From: Phaeosaccion multiseriatum
Taxonomy: Eukaryota; Ochrophyta, other classes
Reading direction: 5' to 3'
Assembly: GCA_965112735.1 (NCBI GenBank)
Contig: OZ218963.1
Coordinates: forward strand, 1,488,001 to 1,552,000
Length of the DNA: 64,000 nucleotides
Part shown: piece by piece, positions 29,371 through 40,110 of the stretch
Numbering within the stretch: position 1 is the first letter of the stretch
Layout of the letters: each line of letters opens with the position of its first letter
Position numbers and translations under genes: made by a program
The notes under the pieces: model-generated
Seen by the model: the letters and a program-made list of their open reading frames with translations, nothing else
What the model was told of the DNA's origin: nothing
The model's database searches: none

Positions 29371-29437
29371 GAACTAGTTCTCGCTTTAGAAAAGCTTTGG
29401 AGAAGGATTTTCTCGGACCGATTGGAGGAGCGGCATC

Positions 29438-29954
29438 ATGGCGGTTCAAGGCATCATCATGAGGGACCCAACCCATTATCCGGAGATACGGACGCCTCTA
29501 TCTGCGGAAGTCGTCAGCGAGTTCTTACTGCAGTACGATCAGTCCGCGCTCAGGGATAGGGACAAGCCGCTGGATATCCCCAGCATGGTGCAGCTCATCG
29601 ACCCAGCCCATCGTTTTGGAATAGCCATCGCCAATCAAGTGTCGGAGGCTCAGCTCACGTCCAAGATGGTACGGGATTACTTGGAGAGGTGGTTGAAGAA
29701 GAATCGCAGGGAGGACGTCAACGGAAATGCCACTCTCAACGAGATAATCAGGAAGACGGTACTCGTGTATGATCCGGACCCTCTCCAATTCAAGCACAAT
29801 CTTCAGTACATGTGCCAGCAATACCTTCGCATGATCCACGAGTCAGCAGCAAGGAAGGAGTACCTGAACTTGAACCCCACCGATACGAATTTCCTTGGTC
29901 CGAACGGAAAGCACGCTGCCAAAGGGATGCAGCGAGGCTTACTCACCATCATCA
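29438..29954 (+). pseudogene. gag: Gag of element B, N-terminal part
   Basis: ATG at 29438; the first ~172 residues match A's Gag with a few substitutions (for example YPEIRTPLS for CPEIRTPLC). At about 29955 a 14-bp deletion (A has AAGAATTATGACCC) shifts the frame. The missing segment is bracketed by CATCATC/ATGCATG microhomology. Confidence 0.88.
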
Positions 29955-31968
29955 TGCATGGAGAAAATGCTGGTGGACGCGTTCAAAGATGGACAGAAGG
30001 ACTGGGGAGAGCATCACGGGGAGTGGATGGAGAAATTCGTCAGACACTTGTGCCAGTGGGCCACCATGAGAGCGGCAGCACGGCGTATCGGCGGTAAGGC
30101 CGAACATTTCCTTCCCGGACTCAAGGGTGACCAAGGGGCATCTGGAGGCGGCGGGGGAGGCGGTGGTGGGCAAGGCAAAGGTGCAGGCGGCAAGCGCAAG
30201 TGGCAGCAGGAGCAGCAGCCAAAGCGTACGGGTGCAGAGACCTCCTCGAAGGAGACAGCAGCGGGCAAAGAGACAGCCAGCAACCCATTGAAGAAGGCCC
30301 GTACTCCGAAGTGCTGGGCCTGCGACAAGCCGCATCGGATTGACGACTGCCCTACAACCACTGCCGAAGACAAGAAACGCATCAAGGCAGAGAAACAGAA
30401 GGCATGGGAGCAGAGGAAGGCTGAGGCGAAGAAACCGGGGGTTACGTCCGTCTCATCTTCGGCTGCGGCAGGTTTTTCTTTGCCAGGGCCAGTTGCTATG
30501 GACCTCACGGGAGACCGCATGAGCGTGGTTCTCGTGAATGACACGACTCCGGAGGTGCGGATGTCGGCGCAAGCCCTGTTTGACAGCGGATGCGATGTGG
30601 GTATGGTCATGGGTGGTGACCTGGCTCGCACGTGGGTCGGAAAGGGTGGTGGCGTACTAGAGGCCTGTGAGCCTTCGGAGTGCGTCACTGCTGCTGGACC
30701 TGTGACTGCCAACGAAGTGTTGTGCGGCAGTCACCTTGAGATAGAGCTGAGTCATGGAAGCGTGAGTACAGCGCAGCTGGACAAGGAGTTCAGATCCATG
30801 TTGGTTCTTGAGAGCTTGGGCAGCAGACTGATTCTGGGCCGGCCTTTGCATAAGGCACTGGGCTTGGAGTCTTTGACTGAGCAGTTGCACAGAGTGCACG
30901 AGAAACGGTCGGAGGAGACCCTGCAGAGGGAGCGTGACGACGCTTCCCCTGCGACAGGGGCTGCCCCGACTAAGCAGCAGAGTGTTGAGAAGAGCGTGTG
31001 TTCTATGGGCGTTGAGACCATCCAAGACTATGCTGATTTTGAGGCAAGCAACTTCCCCGTGCAAGTATTGGGGGTAGGAGCGCAGGAGGTTGCGGCCGAG
31101 AGCCCCCCTCCTGTCGCCAGTGCAGAGGCACCAGAGGTTAGCGCCATTGGCGGCCAACCGCTTAATAGTAAAGACCGTGAAGAGTGTGAAGGTGTACCGG
31201 ATACTATTCAAGGGCCATCAGAGGGAGTTCCCCCTTCTGAGGCACGCCGTAGAGAGGTGCTAGGTCCCATTGTGGACAAAGCAATCACTGATCATGATTT
31301 CCCTGCGGAGCTGAGAGAGCCAATGATGGAAGCTCTCTTAGAGTTCGACGTGTGGCGGGAAGAGTTGCTCTTTAGCGACGGCCCCGCTAACGTAGAGCCA
31401 ATGGAGGTGACGTTTACCAATAAGGTACCGAGCTCCCGTCTCCCCATAAGGCAACAAGGCGCAAAGGGTGCTTTTGTAAATGACTTTTGCAACAAGTTGA
31501 TAGACAAAGGCCTGGGTTATAGCAACCCGCAGAGCGCTCATGGCAGCCCGGCGTTTGCAGTGGGCAAACCCGGCAAGCCAGGCAAGTACCGTATCGTCTG
31601 CGACTTTCGCGAAGTCAATGAAAAGGTACAGAAGGTCGATTTTGGGATGATGAACATTGAAGACGCCGTAGCCTCCATGTTGGGTTGCCTATGGTTCATC
31701 GAGATAGATGGGGTTGACATGTATTGGCAATTCCCACTAGGCAAGTTGAGCCAAGTTGCTCACACCTATATATTCCCAAATGGCAAAGTGACGCCAACTC
31801 GAGTACCCCAGGGGGCTAAGAACTCGGGCACTTACGTCCAAGGCCAGATGACCCACCTCTTTCGCAAAGAGTTGTGCAAGACCCACGCCGTCTACATTGA
31901 CAACGTAGCGTACTGGGCAAAGGTGGGAGAGGAGATGGTGAGTCTCACTCGACTGACGATGAAGCGCC
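29955..31968 (+). pseudogene. pol: Gag C-terminus to RT of element B
   Basis: After the deletion, one frame runs without a break through the Gag C-terminus, a Gly-rich stretch (no poly-G slip here), the CX2CX3HX4C knuckle, protease DSG, RT FIEIDGVDMYW and YIDN, showing that Gag and Pol form a single ORF in this family. It stops where F is inserted, 20-30 residues after the YIDN motif. B again has N in place of the second catalytic Asp. Confidence 0.9.
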
Positions 31969-32174
31969 TGTCGAAACTACCGACAGCTAGCCTCAAAGCC
32001 AAGCTAGAGCAGAGCAGAAGCTGAAGCAAGCACCCGGAAGCCAGCCCACACGCAGGCTGCGCTTCCTTTCTTTTATTACTGATTTACCGTCTAGTTGGCC
32101 CGTTTTCCGGCCGTTACACTACTGATTGGGTCCCCAAGGGACCCCAACTAGGCCACTTCTAACATCCCCCTCAC
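31969..32174 (-). repeat. 3' LTR of element F with polypurine tract
   Basis: LTR 31969-32164. In element orientation the bases just before it read GTGAGGGGGA (32174-32165), a typical plus-strand primer tract. Confidence 0.93.
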
Positions 32175-32202
32175 TACACCCCCGCCTCTTCCGCCAGCTC
32201 CC

Positions 32203-35200
32203 TCAGAAGCCGAGATGCGAGCGATAGAATTGCGTCTCGTGCGCCAGCCCGCTGCCCCACTTCTCATGTTGCCGCAGACGGATCGTGCTTTCCCGTTTAG
32301 ACCTATGCCCTCTTTTGACATTCACTCCTGGATCAAGGGCAGTGTGCGGGAGGGCGTTCTCGAACGCCTCTATGGCCTTGGCGTGTCCCCGCTCCAGTAA
32401 CCACTCAGCCCATTCCCAGGTCTGGAAAGTGCCGCCGTCCGACACCGCCCACCGCACGTTATACTCTCGCCGCAGTGGCAGCCCCGTGGCTTTGCGCCAG
32501 CGGAACTTCACAATCCTCGCCAGCGTGGGCACTTTCCCTTCACTCACCTCGTCCAGCTCTAAGCTACGCTGCTCCTGCATTGCGCTGGTAGCCCACTGAG
32601 GAGAGCACCAACGGATATGATACCTGGCGAATCCTTCCGGGAGACCGAAGGGTCGCTCGCTCACCCCATCGATGAACGGCTTCGTCAAGTCTCTGTGGTA
32701 CGCCCGTTGCAGCTGCTCCACACCATTGCCGCGCACCCGTTTCATAGACAGATACACTGCGCTGCGCTGCATGACCTGGTAGTGCTCTTCACTCACCCGC
32801 CCATGCTGAGCACAGTAGGCCCCCAGAGCTGGCCAAGGCAAGACTGTATAAGGACCATCCCACGAGTGCTGCAGAGCCTTGAGTTGCGCTGACGGGGGCC
32901 CTTCGAGTTCTTCCCCTTCTTGCTGGGCGGCGGCACCAGGACGATACAACATCACCTTGGTTCCGGGTCGCAGGGGCGTCGGCCAACGGCGTGAGGCGTT
33001 CTTCAGCTGCAATCTCCCGTGGTAGTCGCAGCGCCTCCCATTGACCACCGCCGCAGCCGCAGCCAGACGTGCCCGCAGTTCGTGGACCCATGCCGAGGCA
33101 GACGAAAACGACCCGTCCTCCACTAGCGCCGGAAGCATCGCCTGTAGAGGCACCGGGGGGTGCCGACCGAACAAGGCGTAGAATGGCGCCATCCCCGTGC
33201 TCTCCTGCGAGCGGCAGTTGTACGCATAGGTGAGCCCGGCGACGTAATCTGGCCACTGCTGCATCTGTGACTCCACGGTCGTCGCCAACATGTCCTTGAT
33301 CGTGGCCATGAAGCGCTCCACCTGCCCATTGGCCTGTTGGTGCATCGGCGTCGTGAACACTTGCGACGCCGATAGAACTCGCATCACATCGCCCATGAGC
33401 GCACTGGTGAACTGCGAGCCTTGATCACTCACCAGCACTCGGGGCACACCCAGGGTGGTGACGACATGCCGCACGAAGGCCCGAGCAATACCTTCCGCCG
33501 TATAGTCCTGTGCCCTCAAAGGCACCACCACTGTCCACTTCGTGAACCAATCCTGAAACACCAAGAGGTACTCCTCACCGCCCATGCCCATAGGAAAGGG
33601 GCCAGCCACATCAGCGCCCATGACCGCCCAAGGTCCATCCACCTTGGAAATGGACGACAGCGGCACAGGCTTTGGCTGCCGGCGAGGAGTCTTGCGTGTC
33701 TGGCACGCCAGACAGGAGCGGGCCCAATACAGCGCATGTGCATTCATCTTCTCCCACCATACGCGCTCTTGCAGCGCGTCTAGCATACGTCCCGGGCCTT
33801 GGTGCCCACCTGCGATGGCATCGGTGTGGGCGGCATGCAGCAAGGCTGGCCGCATCTCCTTGGGCACACATACTTGTAGCCGAGTGTGCCGCACCCGCCA
33901 CCGAAAGCCCCCAGGAGCCCACTTACGCATCAAGAGCCCGTCCTCATCCACAAAGAACTCACCCCCACCTGCATCCACCACGCCGCCGGTGGGCCCAGCC
34001 TGAACACGGCGACGGAGTGCTTCCAGCTCCGCATCAGCCCGCTGCGCACGCACCCACCACGCGGCCTCGACATGCAGACTGCCACCCAAAGCTCCAGCCG
34101 CTCGTCTGTGCGCCGCGGCAGCAGGCACCGTGCCTGGTAGAGACCACCCAAACTGTCGCTCTGCCTCTCGTCGATGCCCATCAAGCTCGCGCTGCAAGGT
34201 GGACTCCTGCTCCACCGGCTCCTTGGAAACTGAATCCACTGCCTCCTCAGCTTCATTATCCACTGCATCCGCAGCTTCATCACCTGCATCCCCCGCTTCT
34301 TCCGTGACCAGTAGATCTGCCGTACCAGGCTCCGACGGCGACTCCGCAGCAGGCGGCTCCCCAGGGTGGGTGATGCGGCCCTCCTCCGTAACAAGCTCCT
34401 CCGAGGGCAGACGAGACGCATCCTCCTCAAGCTCGGCCTCCCATGCAGCCCACGCATGAGCGGCCGCGGCACCCGTTTGCTGAGCCTCCGCTGGTGTGCA
34501 CATCGAGAAGTAGTCACGCGACACCTGACGGACTTGCTTCCATGGCAACTCGATCATGGTATCTAGATGACTGGCCAACGCGCCCACCACCTTCCGCTGG
34601 CGCTTATATGTCCGCGTGAACCGCTCCACCATCTGCATCATTGTCTCCCACGAGCACTGCAGTTTGAATTGCAGTTTGGCCAGGTCGAATACCTCCAACG
34701 TCTTGGAGTGGACACCAAAGATGTAGAGCGGTGACACGTGGTCGCGATCGCCCCAATAACCAACCGCGGCCTGCATGAACCTGCCGACTTGCATCTCCTC
34801 CTGCTCCGCAGGGGTGTGAGCAGGGCTCATCGCGCTAAGCTCCACCCCCGGGCCACCATGGACGAACGGCACACACTCCGCCATGCGAGGCCAGAGGCGG
34901 AGGAGCGCCGCAGCGTCAGCAAACGCGTACTCCCGTTGAGCGGCGGACAGCGGCCGCTTCGTCCAATCGGTGGCCCGCTCCTCCTTGCTAAGGTGTTGCT
35001 CCAAGAACATGCTGACAAGGTCCTGGAGTCCGATGAACTGAGTATGTTCGGGGCACACGCGCTTAAAGAGGTCACTGGTGTCCACCAAGTTGACGATGTG
35101 CTGGACATGCTCCGCGAGCTCCGGCCATCGGCCCAGGGCACGTTGGTCGTGACTCCAGTGGTGAGCCAGCTTCACAATCGAGGGTTCGGTCCACAGGTCC

Positions 35201-38200
35201 CGCAACACTTGCGCCAGTACCATCATACCCCCCGCCTTCTGAAGCGCGTCTAGATCAATCAAGAGCCCATAGTCACGCGCCACATCCGGCAGCGGCCCAA
35301 CCTGCACGGCCAATTGCAGCAGCGACGCGCGCCGTCGGTGACGCGCCCACTCCGAATCCATAGCGACCACTTTGGCTGAGCGCAACTGAGTCGATAGAGC
35401 CTGCACGTGCCTCGGCGTAGACACGTACGTGCACCTCGCTGCGGAAATGTGACTCACAAATGGCGGCATCTGACCCAGCTGCCAGGCCTCTATCACAGCC
35501 TTCTTCACACCCAGCTGGGGTGCTCGCGTAGGCTGCCATCCACATTGCTGAAGACGCTGTGTCCAAGCACGCCGAGCAGTACCCCTGCGTGACTGCGTCG
35601 CCGCCAAGTCCACCTCTGCAGTCTGCCAGGCTTGTAGGGCCTCCGCTCCGCTCTGCTGCTGGTGGTGGCACCGTTGCTGCTGTTGCTGGGCCGTCACGGC
35701 AGGCACAGGAATAGGAAGGCGTGTGTCGGCTTCGCCCTGCAGCTGTTGCGCCACTGCGAGAAAGCGAAGCAGTGCGCCCTCCGTGGGCTCCTCCCAATGA
35801 AGGCTGCACTCGTCCCCTACCATCTCCACCAGGTTCAACTGCACCCCCATCGAAGCACACCAGGTGTGCAAGGGCGACGGCCACTCGCACGCAACCATGG
35901 CCAAGTCTACCCCCGCATGCGTCTCCCACTCCTGCACCGGAAGCGCGTTGCGAGAGAGGCAGTCAGGCACCACCATTTGCTTCCCGGGACGATGCACAAA
36001 CTGCAAGTGGTGCGTAGAGAGCCGCTCGTACCATCTGAACAGCTTGGAATTGGTATCCTTGTGCCCAGCCAACCACAACAAGGGCTGATGGTCCGTCACC
36101 ACTGTGGTGGGGTAGTGGCAGATGTACATGGCCAGTTTGCGCACACACCACACCACTGCCAGCAGCTCCAGCTCCGTGCTGCTCAGTCGCGCCTCCGTCT
36201 CCGTGGTAGCCCGACTGATGAACGTCACCACACGCTCCTCCCCGGTCGCATCTTTCTGAGAGAGCACTCCTGCTAACCCTTCCGTCGAGGCATCGGTACT
36301 CAGGGTGAAAGTCGTCGCTGGCCCGTACTCCGGAAAAGCCAGTGCAGGGGAAGACAACAAGTCGGCAACGAGTCCATCCCAAGCTGCATCGTGCGAGGCA
36401 TTCCAGGCGGTGCTCACGTCGACGCCCTTACGCAGCAGCCCATTGAGGGGCCGCACTTTGCGCGCAAACTCCGGAATGAAACGGCGAAAGTAGCTGAGCA
36501 TGCCAATGAAACGCCGCACCTGCTTAACTCGATTGACGCCGCCATCCTTCGCAAGCAACCTCAACGGCTTGACCAGCTCTTGCACCGCCGCATGCTTGGC
36601 CGGGTCTGTGCGCACCCCATTCTGATCCAGCAAATGCCCGCAGAACCGCACCTCCGGTGCACCCAATACAGCCTTACTCGGCTCCAACTTGAGCTTGTGC
36701 TCCACCAACCGCGCAAGCACAGCATCCAAATGCTCCAGATGCTGCTCAACCGTAGCCGAAAACACAGCAATATCGTCCACAAAGCATGCCACATGCTCCT
36801 GAAGCCCCTTGAGCACCTTGTTCATAAGCCGCACAAAGACTGCAGGCGCATTCTTCGCGCCCTGCGGCATCACTCGCCAAGCGTAAGTTCCACTGTGGCA
36901 CACAAAGGTGGATATGTCCTCTTCCGCTGCTGATGCCATCGGCACATTGAAGTAGCCCGACATGATGTCCATCACCGAGAACACCTTGGAGCCATGCATC
37001 TCTGCCAGCAGATCATCAATCACCGGCATCGCAGGGGCCTCCGTGCGACACGCATCATTCAGCTGAGACAAGTCACACGTCATACGTACCACAGGCGTCC
37101 CATCCTCATGACACTTGGTTTTGCCAGCTGCGTCCGTCTTCAAGACCGCCATCAGCGGAGTAGCCCAGCTGGAAGTGCTGGGGCGAATGATGGCAGCCGC
37201 GAGAAGCTTGTCAATCTCAATCTCAATCCCCCGCCGCAAATGTGGAGGATACCGTCGAGCGGAGCTCCGAATGGGCTGCTGATTCGCATCCTTCAGTCCC
37301 CACTCAAAGAAGAGAGTATCCGTCCGACCGTAGTCACCAGGCCTCTGACAGAATGCTTGCGACCGAGCGCGAAGGATCGCCACCAGTCCCCAGCGTTGCA
37401 CCTCCGTCCAGGCACCGTCGCCAATCGTGATAGCGTGCAGGGGCGACGGTAGCTCCCTGAGCCAGAACTGAGCCCTCTCCGTAGTGAGCTTGGCACGGCG
37501 CCGCTGCTCCACCACAAGCTCTCCTGCATCCCACGACTCCACTCCCCCACCAAGACAGCGACTCTCCTGCAGCACCGTTCGCAATTGGATGAGGAGCAGC
37601 AGCGCATTGGTCATATCCTGCTCCACCTTCTCCTGCTGCTGTAATGGGCGACTAGACCACAACGACAAGAGCTGTTGGGCCCATGCGGCCACAGCAACGT
37701 CCCCAACGCCGCTCAGACCCGTGCCAGCGGCTTGGTGTACATGGGGGCGCAGGAGCAGTAGCGCGGTCACAGCCCCTTCCTCTGCCGCAACCAAGCACTC
37801 GCGCAGACGTCCATACACTCGCTCTGACAGGTGAGGGTACCACTCCTTGATCAACTGCACTCCTGCCATCAGAGTCCCACCGGACGTGTCACTCTGGCTA
37901 CCGAGTCGCAAGGCACCATCCGCATCCAGTACCCACCCATCACCGCGTAGGTCAGTCAATGATGTGCCCACCGCCGCCGACGATGAACCTGCCTCGGACC
38001 GTAGTGGCGGTTCCTCCGACGCCACTGACGATGCCGCCCCTGGCGCAGGCCTGCTGGTGGAATCATCAGCCCCCGCCACGTGGTGGACCTGCAGCTGGCC
38101 TGTACGAGGCGGTCGGGGCTCCTGCAACTGTGTCTGACGGCGTCGCGCTACCGCCGCCGGAGCCACCTGCTGCTGTACCGCATTGGACCGCTGAACCTGC

Positions 38201-40110
38201 TGAGCTGCCGACGAATCCGCTCGCTTAAAGAGCTCTTCCCGCTGGGCCTTGTGCCGTCGCTGCAATGCCCACTGGCGTTGCTGCCGTGCCTGCTGCTGTG
38301 CCGCTTGTAACCGCTTGGCCTGCTGCGTTGCCAACCAGGCTGCTGTCTCCTCCTTCGAGTCCACTCGTGGTGTGTCAGCTCGTCTGGCCGGCACTCGCAC
38401 TGTCCCCCCCCAGGAGGGCGCCAAGGGCACGCGACGCTCCCGCGGCACCTGTCGTTGCCCCAAGTCGCTCCCCCAAGCGAGACGAAGCCCTCGGTGATGC
38501 CAGGCGCAGGAGCCGTCAGCGCACAGCTCCCGTCGCAGCGGCAAAACTTGTCGTCGCACTTGCTCATGGCGCTCCAACACTGCTTGCCGATGAACCTGGT
38601 CCCACAGCACAGGAGACTCCACAAGCATTGATGCCACTCTCCGACGTTGCCGCTGCAACCGCCCAGCACCCACTCGACTCTGACGACACTGACTCCCCTT
38701 CTTGCCGCTGCGCTGCAAATGCTGAAACCGGGCCTTCACTGCCGGCTGAGGCACCAGAGTCGATGGCACCCCCACCTCAGTCCGTGGGTGCGTCAGGGCC
38801 TGCACCTGCACAGCTTGCAGCGGAAGCGCCGTAGCCCCCAGCTCAGCCTCCTCTGGTACCACCGAGCAGCGAACTACAGGCCCCTGCGGTGGGCACCAGA
38901 CCGGCTCAGCTCCTGCTTCAGCTTCAGCCGGCTGCTGCGACGCCTCCTCCTCCACCACAGACTCAACCGCCTCCCGCGCCTTGGACCATGGCAGCCTGCG
39001 CTTCACCACACGCCTCACCATCCCGCCAAGAGCACCAAGCCAGGAGGAGGGGGCCGCTGCAGTCTCCGGCATGGTATCTGAAGAAGCCGGCTCAGCGAGC
39101 ATGAGCGCGGCCACCTCAGCGCTCGCCTCCGAGTCGAGCAAGCAAGAAGCGGTGCCGATGACCTGCCCAGGAACGACCACAATGACCTGATTGTGGTGAT
39201 TCTGCACTGTGATTCGGTAACTCTGCCCCCCAGCATACACACCATCTTTGTGCGCCACTAGAACCTGCTCGTGCTCCAGCCACCATAGAACGTCCGCCTC
39301 TGCCGCCAAGTGTCCGTGAGCGCCCAGCTCCACCACCGCCTGGACACCCTCAACGATACCCGTAAGCTCGAGGAGAAGGGACCCCGTCTGTCCAGGTCCC
39401 AAGCTCAAAGCCTCCACAGCACGTACCCCCCCAACAGCAGCGTTGCCGTCCACCACTGCCAGCACTTGCACAGCCAAGGCATCGGACGGACGAGCATCCG
39501 ACGTGGCCTCCTCCGAAGGAGTCGGAAGCACGTAGAGCTGCTTCGCACGATGATCGACGACTGCCCCTACTTGGGTGAAGAAATCCTGCCCCAAGAAGAT
39601 GGGCCGCGCCAAGTGGTCCACCACATGAAAGGGTAGCACCGGCTGGCACGTCGGCGTGAGTCCCACCTGAAGCCAAACAAGCCCTCTGGACATAGTCTTG
39701 GCACGATTGTCAGCGTAAGACACCTGCACCCCCTTCTGCGTGGCGAGCTCTGACCGCTCCACCGTGCCATCCGCCACCAGTTGATTGAAGCAGGCTGTCG
39801 AGATGCAGCCCGCTCCTGTGCACCCACTGTCCATCAAGGCTGTAAAGGCGCTCTTCTCCACGGCGTCGGCGGCACTGGCATCCCGTGGAGCGGTAGCAGC
39901 CAAGCAATGCCGAGCGTCACTGACCTTCACTGGCGAGCGCACCGTAACCTCGATCGTGTGGCCCCGCCCTGCTGGGACTGCCGTACGACCCGTGGCAGCC
40001 ACCGCTTCGGCAATCTCAGCTCTCCGCACTGCTGTCTGCAAGGCGGCCACCCCCCCGGAGCGTCCTCCATCCGCACACGGTAGAGAGCCAAGGCAGCGCG
40101 TTGCACACAC
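32203..40110 (-). CDS. pol: Pol of element F: PR-RT-RH-exonuclease-integrase-chromo-like
   Basis: 2,635 residues from the first Met; the true frame joins the upstream ORF at a C7 run (40050-40056). Protease DSG at D94. RT FVDD at D1112-D1113. RNase H STDASTEG. RNase D-like exonuclease MDSEW (D1585, E1587), HHWSHDQ (D1655), YAFAD (Y1728, D1732). Then an acidic linker, HHCC zinc motif (HTDAIAGGH ... CLAC), integrase core DVAGPF, SDQGSQF and NGQVER, and a C-terminal chromodomain-like segment (EYNVRWAV ... TWEWAEWL). All catalytic residues are present, so the protein may be active apart from the frameshifts. The exonuclease position between RNase H and integrase is unlike the retroelement families I know. 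Confidence 0.94.
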   Translation of the reverse strand: MCATRCLGSLPCADGGRSGGVAALQTAVRRAEIAEAVAATGRTAVPAGRGHTIEVTVRSPVKVSDARHCLAATAPRDASAADAVEKSAFTALMDSGCTGAGCISTACFNQLVADGTVERSELATQKGVQVSYADNRAKTMSRGLVWLQVGLTPTCQPVLPFHVVDHLARPIFLGQDFFTQVGAVVDHRAKQLYVLPTPSEEATSDARPSDALAVQVLAVVDGNAAVGGVRAVEALSLGPGQTGSLLLELTGIVEGVQAVVELGAHGHLAAEADVLWWLEHEQVLVAHKDGVYAGGQSYRITVQNHHNQVIVVVPGQVIGTASCLLDSEASAEVAALMLAEPASSDTMPETAAAPSSWLGALGGMVRRVVKRRLPWSKAREAVESVVEEEASQQPAEAEAGAEPVWCPPQGPVVRCSVVPEEAELGATALPLQAVQVQALTHPRTEVGVPSTLVPQPAVKARFQHLQRSGKKGSQCRQSRVGAGRLQRQRRRVASMLVESPVLWDQVHRQAVLERHEQVRRQVLPLRRELCADGSCAWHHRGLRLAWGSDLGQRQVPRERRVPLAPSWGGTVRVPARRADTPRVDSKEETAAWLATQQAKRLQAAQQQARQQRQWALQRRHKAQREELFKRADSSAAQQVQRSNAVQQQVAPAAVARRRQTQLQEPRPPRTGQLQVHHVAGADDSTSRPAPGAASSVASEEPPLRSEAGSSSAAVGTSLTDLRGDGWVLDADGALRLGSQSDTSGGTLMAGVQLIKEWYPHLSERVYGRLRECLVAAEEGAVTALLLLRPHVHQAAGTGLSGVGDVAVAAWAQQLLSLWSSRPLQQQEKVEQDMTNALLLLIQLRTVLQESRCLGGGVESWDAGELVVEQRRRAKLTTERAQFWLRELPSPLHAITIGDGAWTEVQRWGLVAILRARSQAFCQRPGDYGRTDTLFFEWGLKDANQQPIRSSARRYPPHLRRGIEIEIDKLLAAAIIRPSTSSWATPLMAVLKTDAAGKTKCHEDGTPVVRMTCDLSQLNDACRTEAPAMPVIDDLLAEMHGSKVFSVMDIMSGYFNVPMASAAEEDISTFVCHSGTYAWRVMPQGAKNAPAVFVRLMNKVLKGLQEHVACFVDDIAVFSATVEQHLEHLDAVLARLVEHKLKLEPSKAVLGAPEVRFCGHLLDQNGVRTDPAKHAAVQELVKPLRLLAKDGGVNRVKQVRRFIGMLSYFRRFIPEFARKVRPLNGLLRKGVDVSTAWNASHDAAWDGLVADLLSSPALAFPEYGPATTFTLSTDASTEGLAGVLSQKDATGEERVVTFISRATTETEARLSSTELELLAVVWCVRKLAMYICHYPTTVVTDHQPLLWLAGHKDTNSKLFRWYERLSTHHLQFVHRPGKQMVVPDCLSRNALPVQEWETHAGVDLAMVACEWPSPLHTWCASMGVQLNLVEMVGDECSLHWEEPTEGALLRFLAVAQQLQGEADTRLPIPVPAVTAQQQQQRCHHQQQSGAEALQAWQTAEVDLAATQSRRGTARRAWTQRLQQCGWQPTRAPQLGVKKAVIEAWQLGQMPPFVSHISAARCTYVSTPRHVQALSTQLRSAKVVAMDSEWARHRRRASLLQLAVQVGPLPDVARDYGLLIDLDALQKAGGMMVLAQVLRDLWTEPSIVKLAHHWSHDQRALGRWPELAEHVQHIVNLVDTSDLFKRVCPEHTQFIGLQDLVSMFLEQHLSKEERATDWTKRPLSAAQREYAFADAAALLRLWPRMAECVPFVHGGPGVELSAMSPAHTPAEQEEMQVGRFMQAAVGYWGDRDHVSPLYIFGVHSKTLEVFDLAKLQFKLQCSWETMMQMVERFTRTYKRQRKVVGALASHLDTMIELPWKQVRQVSRDYFSMCTPAEAQQTGAAAAHAWAAWEAELEEDASRLPSEELVTEEGRITHPGEPPAAESPSEPGTADLLVTEEAGDAGDEAADAVDNEAEEAVDSVSKEPVEQESTLQRELDGHRREAERQFGWSLPGTVPAAAAHRRAAGALGGSLHVEAAWWVRAQRADAELEALRRRVQAGPTGGVVDAGGGEFFVDEDGLLMRKWAPGGFRWRVRHTRLQVCVPKEMRPALLHAAHTDAIAGGHQGPGRMLDALQERVWWEKMNAHALYWARSCLACQTRKTPRRQPKPVPLSSISKVDGPWAVMGADVAGPFPMGMGGEEYLLVFQDWFTKWTVVVPLRAQDYTAEGIARAFVRHVVTTLGVPRVLVSDQGSQFTSALMGDVMRVLSASQVFTTPMHQQANGQVERFMATIKDMLATTVESQMQQWPDYVAGLTYAYNCRSQESTGMAPFYALFGRHPPVPLQAMLPALVEDGSFSSASAWVHELRARLAAAAAVVNGRRCDYHGRLQLKNASRRWPTPLRPGTKVMLYRPGAAAQQEGEELEGPPSAQLKALQHSWDGPYTVLPWPALGAYCAQHGRVSEEHYQVMQRSAVYLSMKRVRGNGVEQLQRAYHRDLTKPFIDGVSERPFGLPEGFARYHIRWCSPQWATSAMQEQRSLELDEVSEGKVPTLARIVKFRWRKATGLPLRREYNVRWAVSDGGTFQTWEWAEWLLERGHAKAIEAFENALPHTALDPGVNVKRGHRSKRESTIRLRQHEKWGSGLAHETQFYRSHLGF

